Assembly (NCBI RefSeq): GCF_042655435.1
Contig: NZ_JBHSMG010000001.1
Coordinates: 1,302,001-1,366,000 of the forward strand
Direction of reading: 5' to 3'
Source: Lysinimonas soli
Lineage (GTDB): Bacteria; Actinomycetota; Actinomycetes; Actinomycetales; Microbacteriaceae
Length of the DNA: 64,000 nucleotides
In this document: positions 49,988 through 57,625 of the stretch, piece after piece
Layout of the letters: every line of letters begins with the position of its first letter
Position numbering within the stretch: the stretch's first letter is position 1
Notes under the pieces: model-generated
What the model was told of the DNA's origin: nothing
What the model saw: the letters and a program-made list of their open reading frames with translations, nothing else
The model's database searches: none
Program-made: the position numbers and the translations under genes

Positions 49988-50248
49988 ATGGCGAACATCA
50001 AGTCGCAGATCAAGCGCATCGGCACCAACAAGAAGGCCCAGGAGCGCAACAAGGCCGTTAAGAGCGAGCTCAAGACCGCCATCCGCTCGACCCGTGAGGC
50101 GATCGTCGCCGGCGACAAGAAGAAGGCGGATGCCGCCCTCAAGCTGGCCACGAAGAAGCTCGACAAGGCCACCAGCAAGGGCGTGATCCACGCCAACCAG
50201 GCCGCGAACAAGAAGAGCGCGATCGCGAAGCAGGTCGCTGCGCTCTAG
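49988..50248 (+). CDS. rpsT: 30S ribosomal protein S20
   Basis: Small, very basic helical primary-binding protein of 16S rRNA. 86 residues beginning ANIKSQIKRIGTNKKAQERNKAVKSELK and ending VIHANQAANKKSAIAKQVAAL, the standard S20 length. Strong codon bias (AAG, CTC) fits high expression. A strong terminator follows. Confidence 0.98.
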   Translation: MANIKSQIKRIGTNKKAQERNKAVKSELKTAIRSTREAIVAGDKKKADAALKLATKKLDKATSKGVIHANQAANKKSAIAKQVAAL

Positions 50249-50265
50249 TCGTCGCCCTCGTCGTC

Positions 50266-50294
50266 ACGGGCCGTGCTCTGGGAGCGCGGCCCGT
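50266..50294 (+). terminator. rpsT terminator
   Basis: 13-bp stem with one G.U pair (50266-50278 with 50282-50294) and a TGG loop, 17 bp after the rpsT stop, then a moderately T-rich TCGTCGTCTCT. Confidence 0.75.
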
Positions 50295-50374
50295 TCGTCG
50301 TCTCTCGGGACCTTCGGCTCTGTCTGCTCCGGCGGCCGCGGTCGATGATCGGAGGCGACGCACAAGGAGACGAG

Positions 50375-51436
50375 ATGACTGCACTGCGACCCCTGTCCGC
50401 CCACGAGCTGGAGGGGATCATCGACCGTCGCGGCGTCTGCGTGACGGTCTACACCGAGACGGGGCCGCGAGCCGACCTCGATGACGCGATCCACGCCGCC
50501 AGCCTGCTGCTGCGCGACGAGCAGGACGACGCCACGCGCACCGCCGTGCTCGACGGCTTGCGGGATGTGTCCGGCGACATCCGGGCCCACGTTCCGGGCG
50601 GTGCGGCGATCTTCGCGACGCCCACCGAGGTGCGGACCGTTCCGCTCCAGGGCCTTCCGACCGCCCCCGATGCCGGCGCCCGGGTCCAGACCGCGGACCG
50701 CTTCTTCGTCGCTCCGCTGCTCGCCGATCTCGACTCCCGGATCCCGGTGATGGTGCTCGCCCTCTCGCAGAACGCCGTGCGCCTCGTGGATGCCGACGTC
50801 GAGCCGCCACGGATCGTTCCGGTGCCGGGGCTGCCTCAGGATCTGCGGAGCTTCGATGCCCTCGACCTGACGAACGATCGGGAGACCCTCTCCCACCTGC
50901 GCACCTCCGAAGAGCCGACCATCCGCCAGCGCCAGTACATTCACGCGATCGATGAGGCCCTCGCCGAGGTCGTCGACGCCGAGACCCTGCTGGTCGTGGC
51001 CGCGGCGGAGCCCCTCGCCGGCCTCTTCGGTGAGCTGTCGCGGCACCCGCGGCTCGCCCACCCCGGGCTCGTCGGCAACGCCGATGAGCAGACCCCCGAC
51101 GAGCTCGCCGTCGCGGCGGTCGCCGCCGTGGCCCGTGAACGCGCCGCCGTGCGCGACCGCGAGCTCGCGCGACTCGCCGAGTTCCCCGACCGGGACCTCG
51201 TGGCCGACGAGCCGGCCGTCGTGCTGGCCGCCGGGCGTCTGGGCGCCATCGACACCCTGTTCGTCGATCTCGACCGCTCGGACGAGGTCGACGCCGTCGA
51301 AGACGTGGCGCGTGCGGCGCACGAGGGCGGTGCCCGCATCGTCATCGCCGCGCCCACGGCCGCCCTTCCGGGGCACCGGCCGGCCGCCGCCATCCTGCGT
51401 TATCCGGTGGACGCGGACCAGGTCGAAGTCGGCTGA
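50375..51436 (+). CDS. baeRF-like protein (bacterial homologue of archaeo-eukaryotic release factor fold)
   Basis: 353 residues from ATG 50375, which has AAGGAG 7 nt upstream; an in-frame ATG at 50273 lies inside the rpsT terminator. The layout (N-terminal LEGIIDRRGVCVTVYTETGPR, middle FFVAPLLADLDSRIPVMVLALSQNAVRLVDAD, then a C-terminal pelota/RF1-like VDAETLLVVAAAEPLAGLF..IDTLFVDLD) resembles bacterial baeRF families proposed to act on stalled ribosomes. No GGQ motif is seen, so peptide release is not implied. It leads a three-gene unit with a phosphoribosyltransferase and an erythromycin-esterase-like protein. Family assignment is from memory of domain patterns and is moderate. Confidence 0.65.
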   Translation: MTALRPLSAHELEGIIDRRGVCVTVYTETGPRADLDDAIHAASLLLRDEQDDATRTAVLDGLRDVSGDIRAHVPGGAAIFATPTEVRTVPLQGLPTAPDAGARVQTADRFFVAPLLADLDSRIPVMVLALSQNAVRLVDADVEPPRIVPVPGLPQDLRSFDALDLTNDRETLSHLRTSEEPTIRQRQYIHAIDEALAEVVDAETLLVVAAAEPLAGLFGELSRHPRLAHPGLVGNADEQTPDELAVAAVAAVARERAAVRDRELARLAEFPDRDLVADEPAVVLAAGRLGAIDTLFVDLDRSDEVDAVEDVARAAHEGGARIVIAAPTAALPGHRPAAAILRYPVDADQVEVG

Positions 51437-51439
51437 GCC

Positions 51440-52096
51440 ATGCAGCCCTACCGGGATCGGCGCGATGCGGGACGACGTCTCGCGGAGTCGCTCGCGCCCC
51501 TGGAGCTGCACGACCCCGTGGTCATCGGCCTGCCCCGAGGCGGGGTGCCGGTCGCCGCGGAGATCGCGGAACGGCTGAACGCGCCGCTCGACGTCATCGT
51601 GGTGCGCAAGCTCGGCGTCCCCTGGCAGCCGGAGGTCGCCATGGGGGCGATCGGCGAAGACGGGGTGCGCGTGATCGACGAGACGCTGATCGCGCGCGCC
51701 CAGGTGACCTCGCATCAGCTCGATGAGGTGGAGCGTCGCGAGCGCGCCGTGATGGATGCCCGGGTCGCGACCGTGCGCCGCGTGCGGCCCCCGGTCGAGC
51801 TGCGCGGTCGCACCGTCGTGATCGTGGATGACGGGATCGCCACCGGGGCGACCTCGACCGCAGCCTGCCGCGTCGCCCGGCACCGCGGAGCCGCGAGCGT
51901 CGTGCTGGCCACGCCGGTGGCCTCCTCGGACGCGATCGCCCAGTTCCACGACGCGGATCGGATCGTGTGCCCGTGGGTCTCGCAGTCGTTCGGCGCCGTC
52001 GGGGCCTACTACCTCGACTTCTCGGCCACCGAGGACGCCGAGGTGCTCGAGTTGCTGACGGCCGCCGCCCGGAACGCGCGAAAGGACGAGCCATGA
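51440..52096 (+). CDS. Phosphoribosyltransferase-domain protein
   Basis: 218-residue type I PRTase fold. The PRPP loop is VVIVDDGIATGATS (about 126-139), preceded by PVVIGLPRGGVPVAAEIAERL and VRKLGVPWQPEVAMGAIGEDG. This subgroup (often annotated as a predicted phosphoribosyltransferase) commonly lies beside erythromycin-esterase-like genes and stress proteins. Natural substrate is unknown. It starts 3 bp after the baeRF-like gene and ends in an ATGA overlap with the next one. Confidence 0.88.
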   Translation: MQPYRDRRDAGRRLAESLAPLELHDPVVIGLPRGGVPVAAEIAERLNAPLDVIVVRKLGVPWQPEVAMGAIGEDGVRVIDETLIARAQVTSHQLDEVERRERAVMDARVATVRRVRPPVELRGRTVVIVDDGIATGATSTAACRVARHRGAASVVLATPVASSDAIAQFHDADRIVCPWVSQSFGAVGAYYLDFSATEDAEVLELLTAAARNARKDEP

Positions 52097-53415
52097 TCGA
52101 CAGCAGGGCAACCGGAACGGTGTCGTCGGAGGAGTCGCTGCTGCGCGACATCCGCGACCTCGCGCGACCGCTGGTGAGCGAGACCGACCTTGAGCCGCTC
52201 GTCGAGCGCGCTCGTTCGGCGCGGTTCATCGCGATCGGCGAGGCGTCGCACGGCACCCACGAGTACTACAGCTGGCGTGCCGCACTCAGCCGACGCCTCA
52301 TCGAAGACGGCCGCATCGACTGGATCGGGGTCGAAGGGGACTGGCCGGACTGCTGGCGCATCGACCGGTGGGTGCGCGGACTGGATCCGAGCGCGCGGGA
52401 CGCCCGCGCGGTGCTGGCCTCGTTCTCGCGCTGGCCCACCTGGATGTGGGCGAACTCCGACGTCGCCGACTTCCTCGACTGGCTGCGGGAGTGGAACGAC
52501 CAGCGCCCCCCGGCATCCCGGGTCGGGTTCTACGGGCTGGACATCTACTCGCTCTGGGACTCCCTCGACCGCATCATCGGCTGGGTGCAGCAGAACGCGC
52601 CGGATGCCCTGCCCGAGGCCATGCACGCCTGGCAGTGCTTCGTGCCGTACGGCGAGGACCCGCAGCGCTACGCCTGGAGCACGCGGATGGTGCCCGAGTC
52701 GTGCGAGAACGACGTCGTCGAGCTGCTGGCCCGCGTGCGACGCGAGGCGGCGCACGACGGGGACGACGCCTTCGACGCCGAGCAGAACGCCGAGGTCGCG
52801 ACGGGGGCCGAGCGCTACTACCGCGCCATGGTGCGGGCCGATCGCCTGTCGTGGAACGTCCGCGACATCCACATGGTCGACACGATCGACCGGCTCGCGA
52901 AGCACTTCGGTGAGAAGTCCCGCGGAATCGTCTGGGAGCACAACACCCACGTCGGCGATGCGCGCGCGACCGACATGCGCGGCGCCGGGATGGTCAACGT
53001 CGGCCAGCTGCTGCGCGAACGGCACGCCTCGGACGGGGTGCTGCTCATCGGTTTCGCCGGACAACGGGGCAGCGTGATCGCGGCCCCGGCGTGGGGCGAA
53101 CGCGAGCGCGTCCTCCCCGTGCCGGAGTCACGGCCGGGCAGCCACGAGGACCTGCTGTACCGGGCCCTCGACGGCCCGTCGGTGCTGGTCTTCCCCACCG
53201 AGCGCCGCCGTCCCTGGCTCGCGGCCACGCTCGACCACCGCGCGATCGGTGTGGTCTACGACCCGGCGCGCGAACGCGGCAACTACGTGCCGACCGTCAT
53301 GGGCGCCCGCTACGACGCGCTGATCTGGTTCGATCAGACGGAAGCGCTCGTGCCGCTGAGCCATGAGCCCTCGACACCGGGCCCGGAGTACGAGACCGAG
53401 CCGACCGGCTTCTAG
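52093..53415 (+). CDS. Erythromycin esterase-like protein
   Basis: 440 residues from ATG 52093 (ATGA overlap). The Ere family's catalytic segment AIGEASHGTHEYYSW is at about 48-61 (Glu50, His53), followed by WIGVEGDWPDCW near 77-88 and VWEHNTHVGDARATDM near 285. True macrolide esterases share this core, but most chromosomal members are not resistance enzymes. Context with baeRF-like and PRTase genes points to a translation-stress role. Convergent with holA, 35 bp apart. Confidence 0.85.
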   Translation: MIDSRATGTVSSEESLLRDIRDLARPLVSETDLEPLVERARSARFIAIGEASHGTHEYYSWRAALSRRLIEDGRIDWIGVEGDWPDCWRIDRWVRGLDPSARDARAVLASFSRWPTWMWANSDVADFLDWLREWNDQRPPASRVGFYGLDIYSLWDSLDRIIGWVQQNAPDALPEAMHAWQCFVPYGEDPQRYAWSTRMVPESCENDVVELLARVRREAAHDGDDAFDAEQNAEVATGAERYYRAMVRADRLSWNVRDIHMVDTIDRLAKHFGEKSRGIVWEHNTHVGDARATDMRGAGMVNVGQLLRERHASDGVLLIGFAGQRGSVIAAPAWGERERVLPVPESRPGSHEDLLYRALDGPSVLVFPTERRRPWLAATLDHRAIGVVYDPARERGNYVPTVMGARYDALIWFDQTEALVPLSHEPSTPGPEYETEPTGF

Positions 53416-53450
53416 CCGGGTCCGCAGCGGGTCCGGCCGGTCGACGTGGG

Positions 53451-54518
53451 TCAGCGCACCCCGCGGGTCTCGCCGCGCGACGAGATGTGCTCGACCATGC
53501 GCTCCAGGGCGTAGACCGGATCGCGCCCGCCGCCCTTGACCTGCGCGTCGGTCGCCGCGAGGGCCTCGATCGCGCGGCCGAGCCCCTCGTCGCTCCAACC
53601 CTGCAGGTCGCGCCTGGCCCGATCGACCTGCCAGGGGGCGAGACCGAAGCGCTGGGCGAGCTCACCGGAACTACCGCGCGCACCCGAGAGCTTGGCCATG
53701 GTGCGCACCTTGCTGGCGAAGGCTGCGACCATCGGGACGGGATCCGCCCCCGAGGCGAGCGCGTGCCGCAGCAGGCCGAGCGCCTCACCGTGACGACCGG
53801 CGATCGCGGCATCCGCGACGGCGAACGCCGTGGTCTCGACGCGCCCCGCGTAGTAGCGGTCGACGATCGACTCGGTGATCTCGTCGCTCGCGTCGGCGAG
53901 CAGCTGCTGGCAGGCGGCGGCGAGCTCGGCCAGGTCGTCGCTGAAGGCGTTCACGAGGGCGCGCTGCGCTCCCCCGGTGATGCGCCGGCGGGCCGCCGTG
54001 AACTCGGCCGCGACGAAGTCGAATTTGTCGGAGTCGCGCTTGAGCTCGGCGCAGACGATCTCGATGCCGCCGCCGAGGCCGCCGCGGATCGCGTCGAGCA
54101 GCTTCTTGCCGCGAACCCCTCCGGCGTGCCGCAGCACGAGCGAGGTGTCGTCGGCGGGAGCCGCCAGGTAGGCGAGCGCCTCCTCGAGAAAGGCGTCGCT
54201 GCTCTTCTCGACGTTCTCGACCCGGATGAGGCGCGGCTCGCCGAACAGCGACGGGCTCGCCAGGGTGATGAGCTCGCCGGGCGCGTAGGAGCCCGCGTCG
54301 AGGTCCGAGACCTCGAGCGACGGGTCTTCGGCCTTCAGGATGTCGCGCAGCTGCCGGATCGACCGATCGGCCAGCACGGTCTCGGTGCCGCTGACCAGCA
54401 CGACCGCGGCGGGGCGCACCGCGTCCCAGGCGAGCTGCGGGATCACCGCCTTCGAGGTGCCCGACGACCGGCTCGCCGGTGCTTTGCCGCCCGGTGCTCT
54501 GCCGCTCGGTCGCGCCAT
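53451..54518 (-). CDS. holA: DNA polymerase III subunit delta
   Basis: Clamp-loader subunit that opens the beta sliding clamp. 355 residues from ATG 54518, preceded by GAGAGGA. The N-terminal tail (about 1-25) is Gly/Ser/Arg-rich and variable. Then come the typical VVLVSGTETVLADRSIRQLRDIL, the LITLASPSLFGEPRLIRVEN segment, and the C-terminal LAQRFGLAPWQVDRARRDLQGWSDEGLGRAIEAL and the DPVYALERMV end. A TAGTCT -10 candidate lies in the 25-bp gap to comEC. Confidence 0.95.
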   Translation of the reverse strand: MARPSGRAPGGKAPASRSSGTSKAVIPQLAWDAVRPAAVVLVSGTETVLADRSIRQLRDILKAEDPSLEVSDLDAGSYAPGELITLASPSLFGEPRLIRVENVEKSSDAFLEEALAYLAAPADDTSLVLRHAGGVRGKKLLDAIRGGLGGGIEIVCAELKRDSDKFDFVAAEFTAARRRITGGAQRALVNAFSDDLAELAAACQQLLADASDEITESIVDRYYAGRVETTAFAVADAAIAGRHGEALGLLRHALASGADPVPMVAAFASKVRTMAKLSGARGSSGELAQRFGLAPWQVDRARRDLQGWSDEGLGRAIEALAATDAQVKGGGRDPVYALERMVEHISSRGETRGVR

Positions 54519-54543
54519 CCGCCGTCCTCTCGTCGAACTCAGA

Positions 54544-56910
54544 CTATCCGCCGCTCCCGGCATCGGCCGTCGAGCCCTTCTGGGTCCAGAGGCGCAGCTC
54601 GCCGTCGGCCGCACCCGGGGCGATCAGGATGAGCCCGTCGAGATCGGTGCGCTCCGCCCTCGTGCCGACCGCGGCGAGGATACCGAGCAGAGCCGAAGTC
54701 GGATGCCCGTAGTCGTTGTCCGCGCCCACCCCGATCAGTCCGACCGTTGCGCGCAACCGCTCGTACAATCGCGCGGACTGATCGGCAGAGCCGTGGTGCG
54801 CGACCTTGACGACGTCGACCGGCTCCAGGGCAGTGCTGCCGAGCAGCCGGGCCTGGGAGAGCTCGCCCAGGTCGCCCAGGAGGATGCCGCTGAGGCATCC
54901 CTGCACGCAGTCGCCCGCTGGCGTCAGCCGCAACGTCACACTCGCGGGATTGCCCGGCTCCACACCGCGGGACGGGGGCCAGAGCACGTCCCAGCGCAGC
55001 TCGCCGAGAGCGCCGGCTGCGCCGCGCGACACCTGGTCGACCTCGGCCCCGTTCGCGCGCAGCTCGTTCGCGATGCGGGTGTCGCCGGCGTCGCTCGGCG
55101 GCCCGATGAGTGCCCGCGCCACCTTGCCGTACACGGCGGAGACGCCGCCGATGTGGTCGAGGTCGTAGTGCGTCAGCACGAGCAGGTCGATGCGGCTGAC
55201 CCCGAGCTCGTCGAGGCAGGCCTTCAGCAGTTTCGGATCCCGCCCGGTGTCGTCGAGGGCGACCATCCCCTGGCTGCGGATCACCGTCGCATCGCCCTGC
55301 CCCACGTCGCACATCGCGAACTGCCAGTCGCTCGGACGCGTCACCGAGTCGACAAGACGCGTGCCCGCGAGAGTGGCCAGGTAGCCCACCAGCGCAATCG
55401 CCGTCGCCGCACGCGCGATCCGCCGCAGCGGAGGAGGAACGCCTCGGAGCGCGGCGCCGAGGGCGGCCATCGTGAGCGCGATGACGAGCGCGACCCCGAC
55501 GGCACCGGTCGGCCATGCCGCCCGCGCCCCCGGGAGGCCGGCGAAGAAGGCGGCGACGGCCGCGATCCAGCTGGCCGGCACCCAGGCGATCGCCGCCAGC
55601 ACGGTCGCGAGGGGCGGGAAGACCGGGGCGACGACGCAGGCGGCCAGGCCGAGAACCGTCACGGGCGCCGCTGCCGGTTCGGCGAGCAGATTCGCGACGA
55701 CCCCGTAGAGCGGAAGCGACGGGGTGAGTAGCAGCAGCACCGGCTGGCAGGCGAGCTGGGCGGCGATCGGCACGGCGAGCACGAGGGCGAGGCCGCGGGG
55801 AAGCACACGGGCGATGACCTCGGCGATCGGGCGGGCCAGCAGGAGCAACCCGGCCGTCGCGAGCACCGAGAGGGCGAACCCGTAGCTGCGCGCGAGCCAG
55901 GGGTCGAGCGCGAGCAGCACGACGACCGCGACGCACAGCAGGGGCAGGCCTCGCGCGGGGCGACCCGCTGCGAGCGCGAGGAGCGCCACGGCCGCCATGA
56001 CGGCGGCGCGGAGGACGCTCGGCTCGGGCGTGACGAGCACGACGAAACCGGCGAGGGTGACGGCGGCGACCGCGACCCGGCCCAGGCGTGGCAGACCGAT
56101 CGCTGCGCCAAGGGCGAGCGCGAGCCCGACGACGATCGCGCAGTTCGCGCCGGACACGGCGGTCAGGTGGCTCAGCGAGGAGACCTTCATCGCGTCGTCG
56201 AGGCTCGCTCCGACCGAGCTGGTGTCGCCGATCGCGAGACCGGGAAGCAGTTCGGCGCCGTCGCCGGGCAGTCCGGATGCCGCGTCCCGGAAGTCCGCGC
56301 GCACCCGATCCGCCGCGGCGAGCAGCGGGGGTGGCGCGCCGGCCGCCACCGCGTGCCCCCGCAGGAACAGAAGGAACGAGACGTCGTCCCCCGGCTCGGT
56401 CGCGGAGAGCGTTCCGCTGAGCCGCAGCCGCTCGCCGATCCGCGCCTCTCGGATCACGTCATCCCCACGATCGCCGAAGACGAGCACCGGGGTCGACAGG
56501 TCTGCCGCCGTCCCGCCCACTCGGGCGGTCCGCACGGCGACCGGGATCCGACCGTCGGCCGCCCGGCCCGTCACCTCCACGACGAACTCGACCATGCGGC
56601 CCGCGTGAGCCGCCTCGCGGAGGAGCTCGGGCGACCGCTCGGTCGCGTGCGCCGCCACCGAGCTCGTCACGAGAGCCCCGCCAGCGAGGGTGATCGCGAC
56701 GATCCCGCGCCAGGCCCCGGGGAGGTGGAGCACAACCGCCGACAGGGCCGCGATCCAGAGCGCGATCGCGATCGCGACGGTCGCCGCCGAGGCCGGTGCC
56801 GCAACCGCGACGGCCGCTCCCGTCCATGCCGCGACGGCTGCGGGGAGCAGCCGCAGATCCGAGACCGCCGGGCGAGCCACCGCCGCGCGCGCCGCGACCG
56901 AGATGCTCAC
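54544..56910 (-). CDS. comEC: ComEC/Rec2 competence DNA-uptake channel protein
   Basis: 788-residue membrane channel for single-stranded DNA entry. N-terminal helices and an OB-like DUF4131 region (about 80-180) come first. The competence domain (about 200-480) has LTAVSGANCAIVVGL. A C-terminal metallo-beta-lactamase domain (about 530-770) has LTHYDLDHIGG and VAHHGSADQS, possibly degrading the non-transported strand. The start is GTG 56910 in a GTGA overlap with comEA. No other competence genes are in view, so activity is uncertain. Confidence 0.94.
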   Translation of the reverse strand: MSISVAARAAVARPAVSDLRLLPAAVAAWTGAAVAVAAPASAATVAIAIALWIAALSAVVLHLPGAWRGIVAITLAGGALVTSSVAAHATERSPELLREAAHAGRMVEFVVEVTGRAADGRIPVAVRTARVGGTAADLSTPVLVFGDRGDDVIREARIGERLRLSGTLSATEPGDDVSFLLFLRGHAVAAGAPPPLLAAADRVRADFRDAASGLPGDGAELLPGLAIGDTSSVGASLDDAMKVSSLSHLTAVSGANCAIVVGLALALGAAIGLPRLGRVAVAAVTLAGFVVLVTPEPSVLRAAVMAAVALLALAAGRPARGLPLLCVAVVVLLALDPWLARSYGFALSVLATAGLLLLARPIAEVIARVLPRGLALVLAVPIAAQLACQPVLLLLTPSLPLYGVVANLLAEPAAAPVTVLGLAACVVAPVFPPLATVLAAIAWVPASWIAAVAAFFAGLPGARAAWPTGAVGVALVIALTMAALGAALRGVPPPLRRIARAATAIALVGYLATLAGTRLVDSVTRPSDWQFAMCDVGQGDATVIRSQGMVALDDTGRDPKLLKACLDELGVSRIDLLVLTHYDLDHIGGVSAVYGKVARALIGPPSDAGDTRIANELRANGAEVDQVSRGAAGALGELRWDVLWPPSRGVEPGNPASVTLRLTPAGDCVQGCLSGILLGDLGELSQARLLGSTALEPVDVVKVAHHGSADQSARLYERLRATVGLIGVGADNDYGHPTSALLGILAAVGTRAERTDLDGLILIAPGAADGELRLWTQKGSTADAGSGG

Positions 56911-57563
56911 ACCGTCACGAGGTCCTTGAGCCCATCGAAGGTCTTCTCGCCGATGCCCGAGACGCTCATCAGGTCTTCGATCGCCGTGAAGCGGCCGTTC
57001 GCCGCGCGCCAGGCCAGGATGCGGGCCGCCATCGCCGGCCCGACCCGCGGCAGGGTCTCGAGGGTGGCCTCGTCGGCGGTGTTGAGATTGACCTTGCCGC
57101 CGACCGTGCCGGCACCGGGCCCCGCCGCGCCGGACCCCGCCACGACCGCCTCGCCGACCGCGGGCACGACGATCTGCTCCCCGTCGCTCAGGAAGCGCGC
57201 GAGATTGAGGCCGCCGGGATCGGCCGCCGAGGTGAATCCGCCGGCCGCGGCGACGACATCCACCCCCCGGTCGCCGTCGTGCAGGGCGTAGAGACCCGGC
57301 TCGTTCACCTGGCCGAGGATGTGCACGTAGATGACGGCCGCTCCGCCCGTGCCTGATCCGGAGCCCGCGGCCGAGCTCTGTCGCGGACCCGGCGCGGTGC
57401 TCGGGGCCGGAGACGACGGCGCCACGACCGAGCTCGCCCCGCGCGGCGTCACGGCCGTCACGACCACGGCGCACCCGAGCCCGAGCAGGACGAGGACGAG
57501 CGCGGCCCCCGCCCCGACGCGCACGCGGGCGCGACGGGCATCGGGGGCGGGAACCGCGCTCAT
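56907..57563 (-). CDS. comEA: ComEA-type DNA-binding competence protein
   Basis: 218 residues: one N-terminal membrane segment (about 15-38), a Ser/Pro/Gly-rich linker, an SLBB domain (VIYVHILGQVNEPGLYALHDGDR), and a C-terminal helix-hairpin-helix DNA-binding domain (VNLNTADEATLETLPRVGPAMAARILAWR, SVSGIGEKTFDGLKDLV). It binds extracellular double-stranded DNA and hands it to ComEC. TAGCCT stands 6 nt before ATG 57563, a leaderless pattern. Confidence 0.95.
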   Translation of the reverse strand: MSAVPAPDARRARVRVGAGAALVLVLLGLGCAVVVTAVTPRGASSVVAPSSPAPSTAPGPRQSSAAGSGSGTGGAAVIYVHILGQVNEPGLYALHDGDRGVDVVAAAGGFTSAADPGGLNLARFLSDGEQIVVPAVGEAVVAGSGAAGPGAGTVGGKVNLNTADEATLETLPRVGPAMAARILAWRAANGRFTAIEDLMSVSGIGEKTFDGLKDLVTV

Positions 57564-57569
57564 GCCGGA

Positions 57570-57575
57570 AGGCTA
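57570..57575 (-). promoter_or_regulatory. -10 box TAGCCT of comEA-comEC
   Basis: TAGCCT, 6-nt gap, ATG. Same hexamer and spacing as upstream of pabC and the aminotransferase gene. Confidence 0.4.
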
Positions 57576-57625
57576 GGCGCGCTCCCCCGCGCTCCGAGGC
57601 CTCGACCGGCGCGGGTGTGAGCCGA

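Noticed and set aside
50273..50374. Upstream in-frame start for the baeRF-like protein
   Set aside because: Lies in the rpsT terminator hairpin. ATG 50375 has a strong AAGGAG site.
52093..53415. Macrolide resistance determinant
   Set aside because: The Ere-like fold alone does not show macrolide esterase activity. Chromosomal context with baeRF-like and PRTase genes argues for a stress role.
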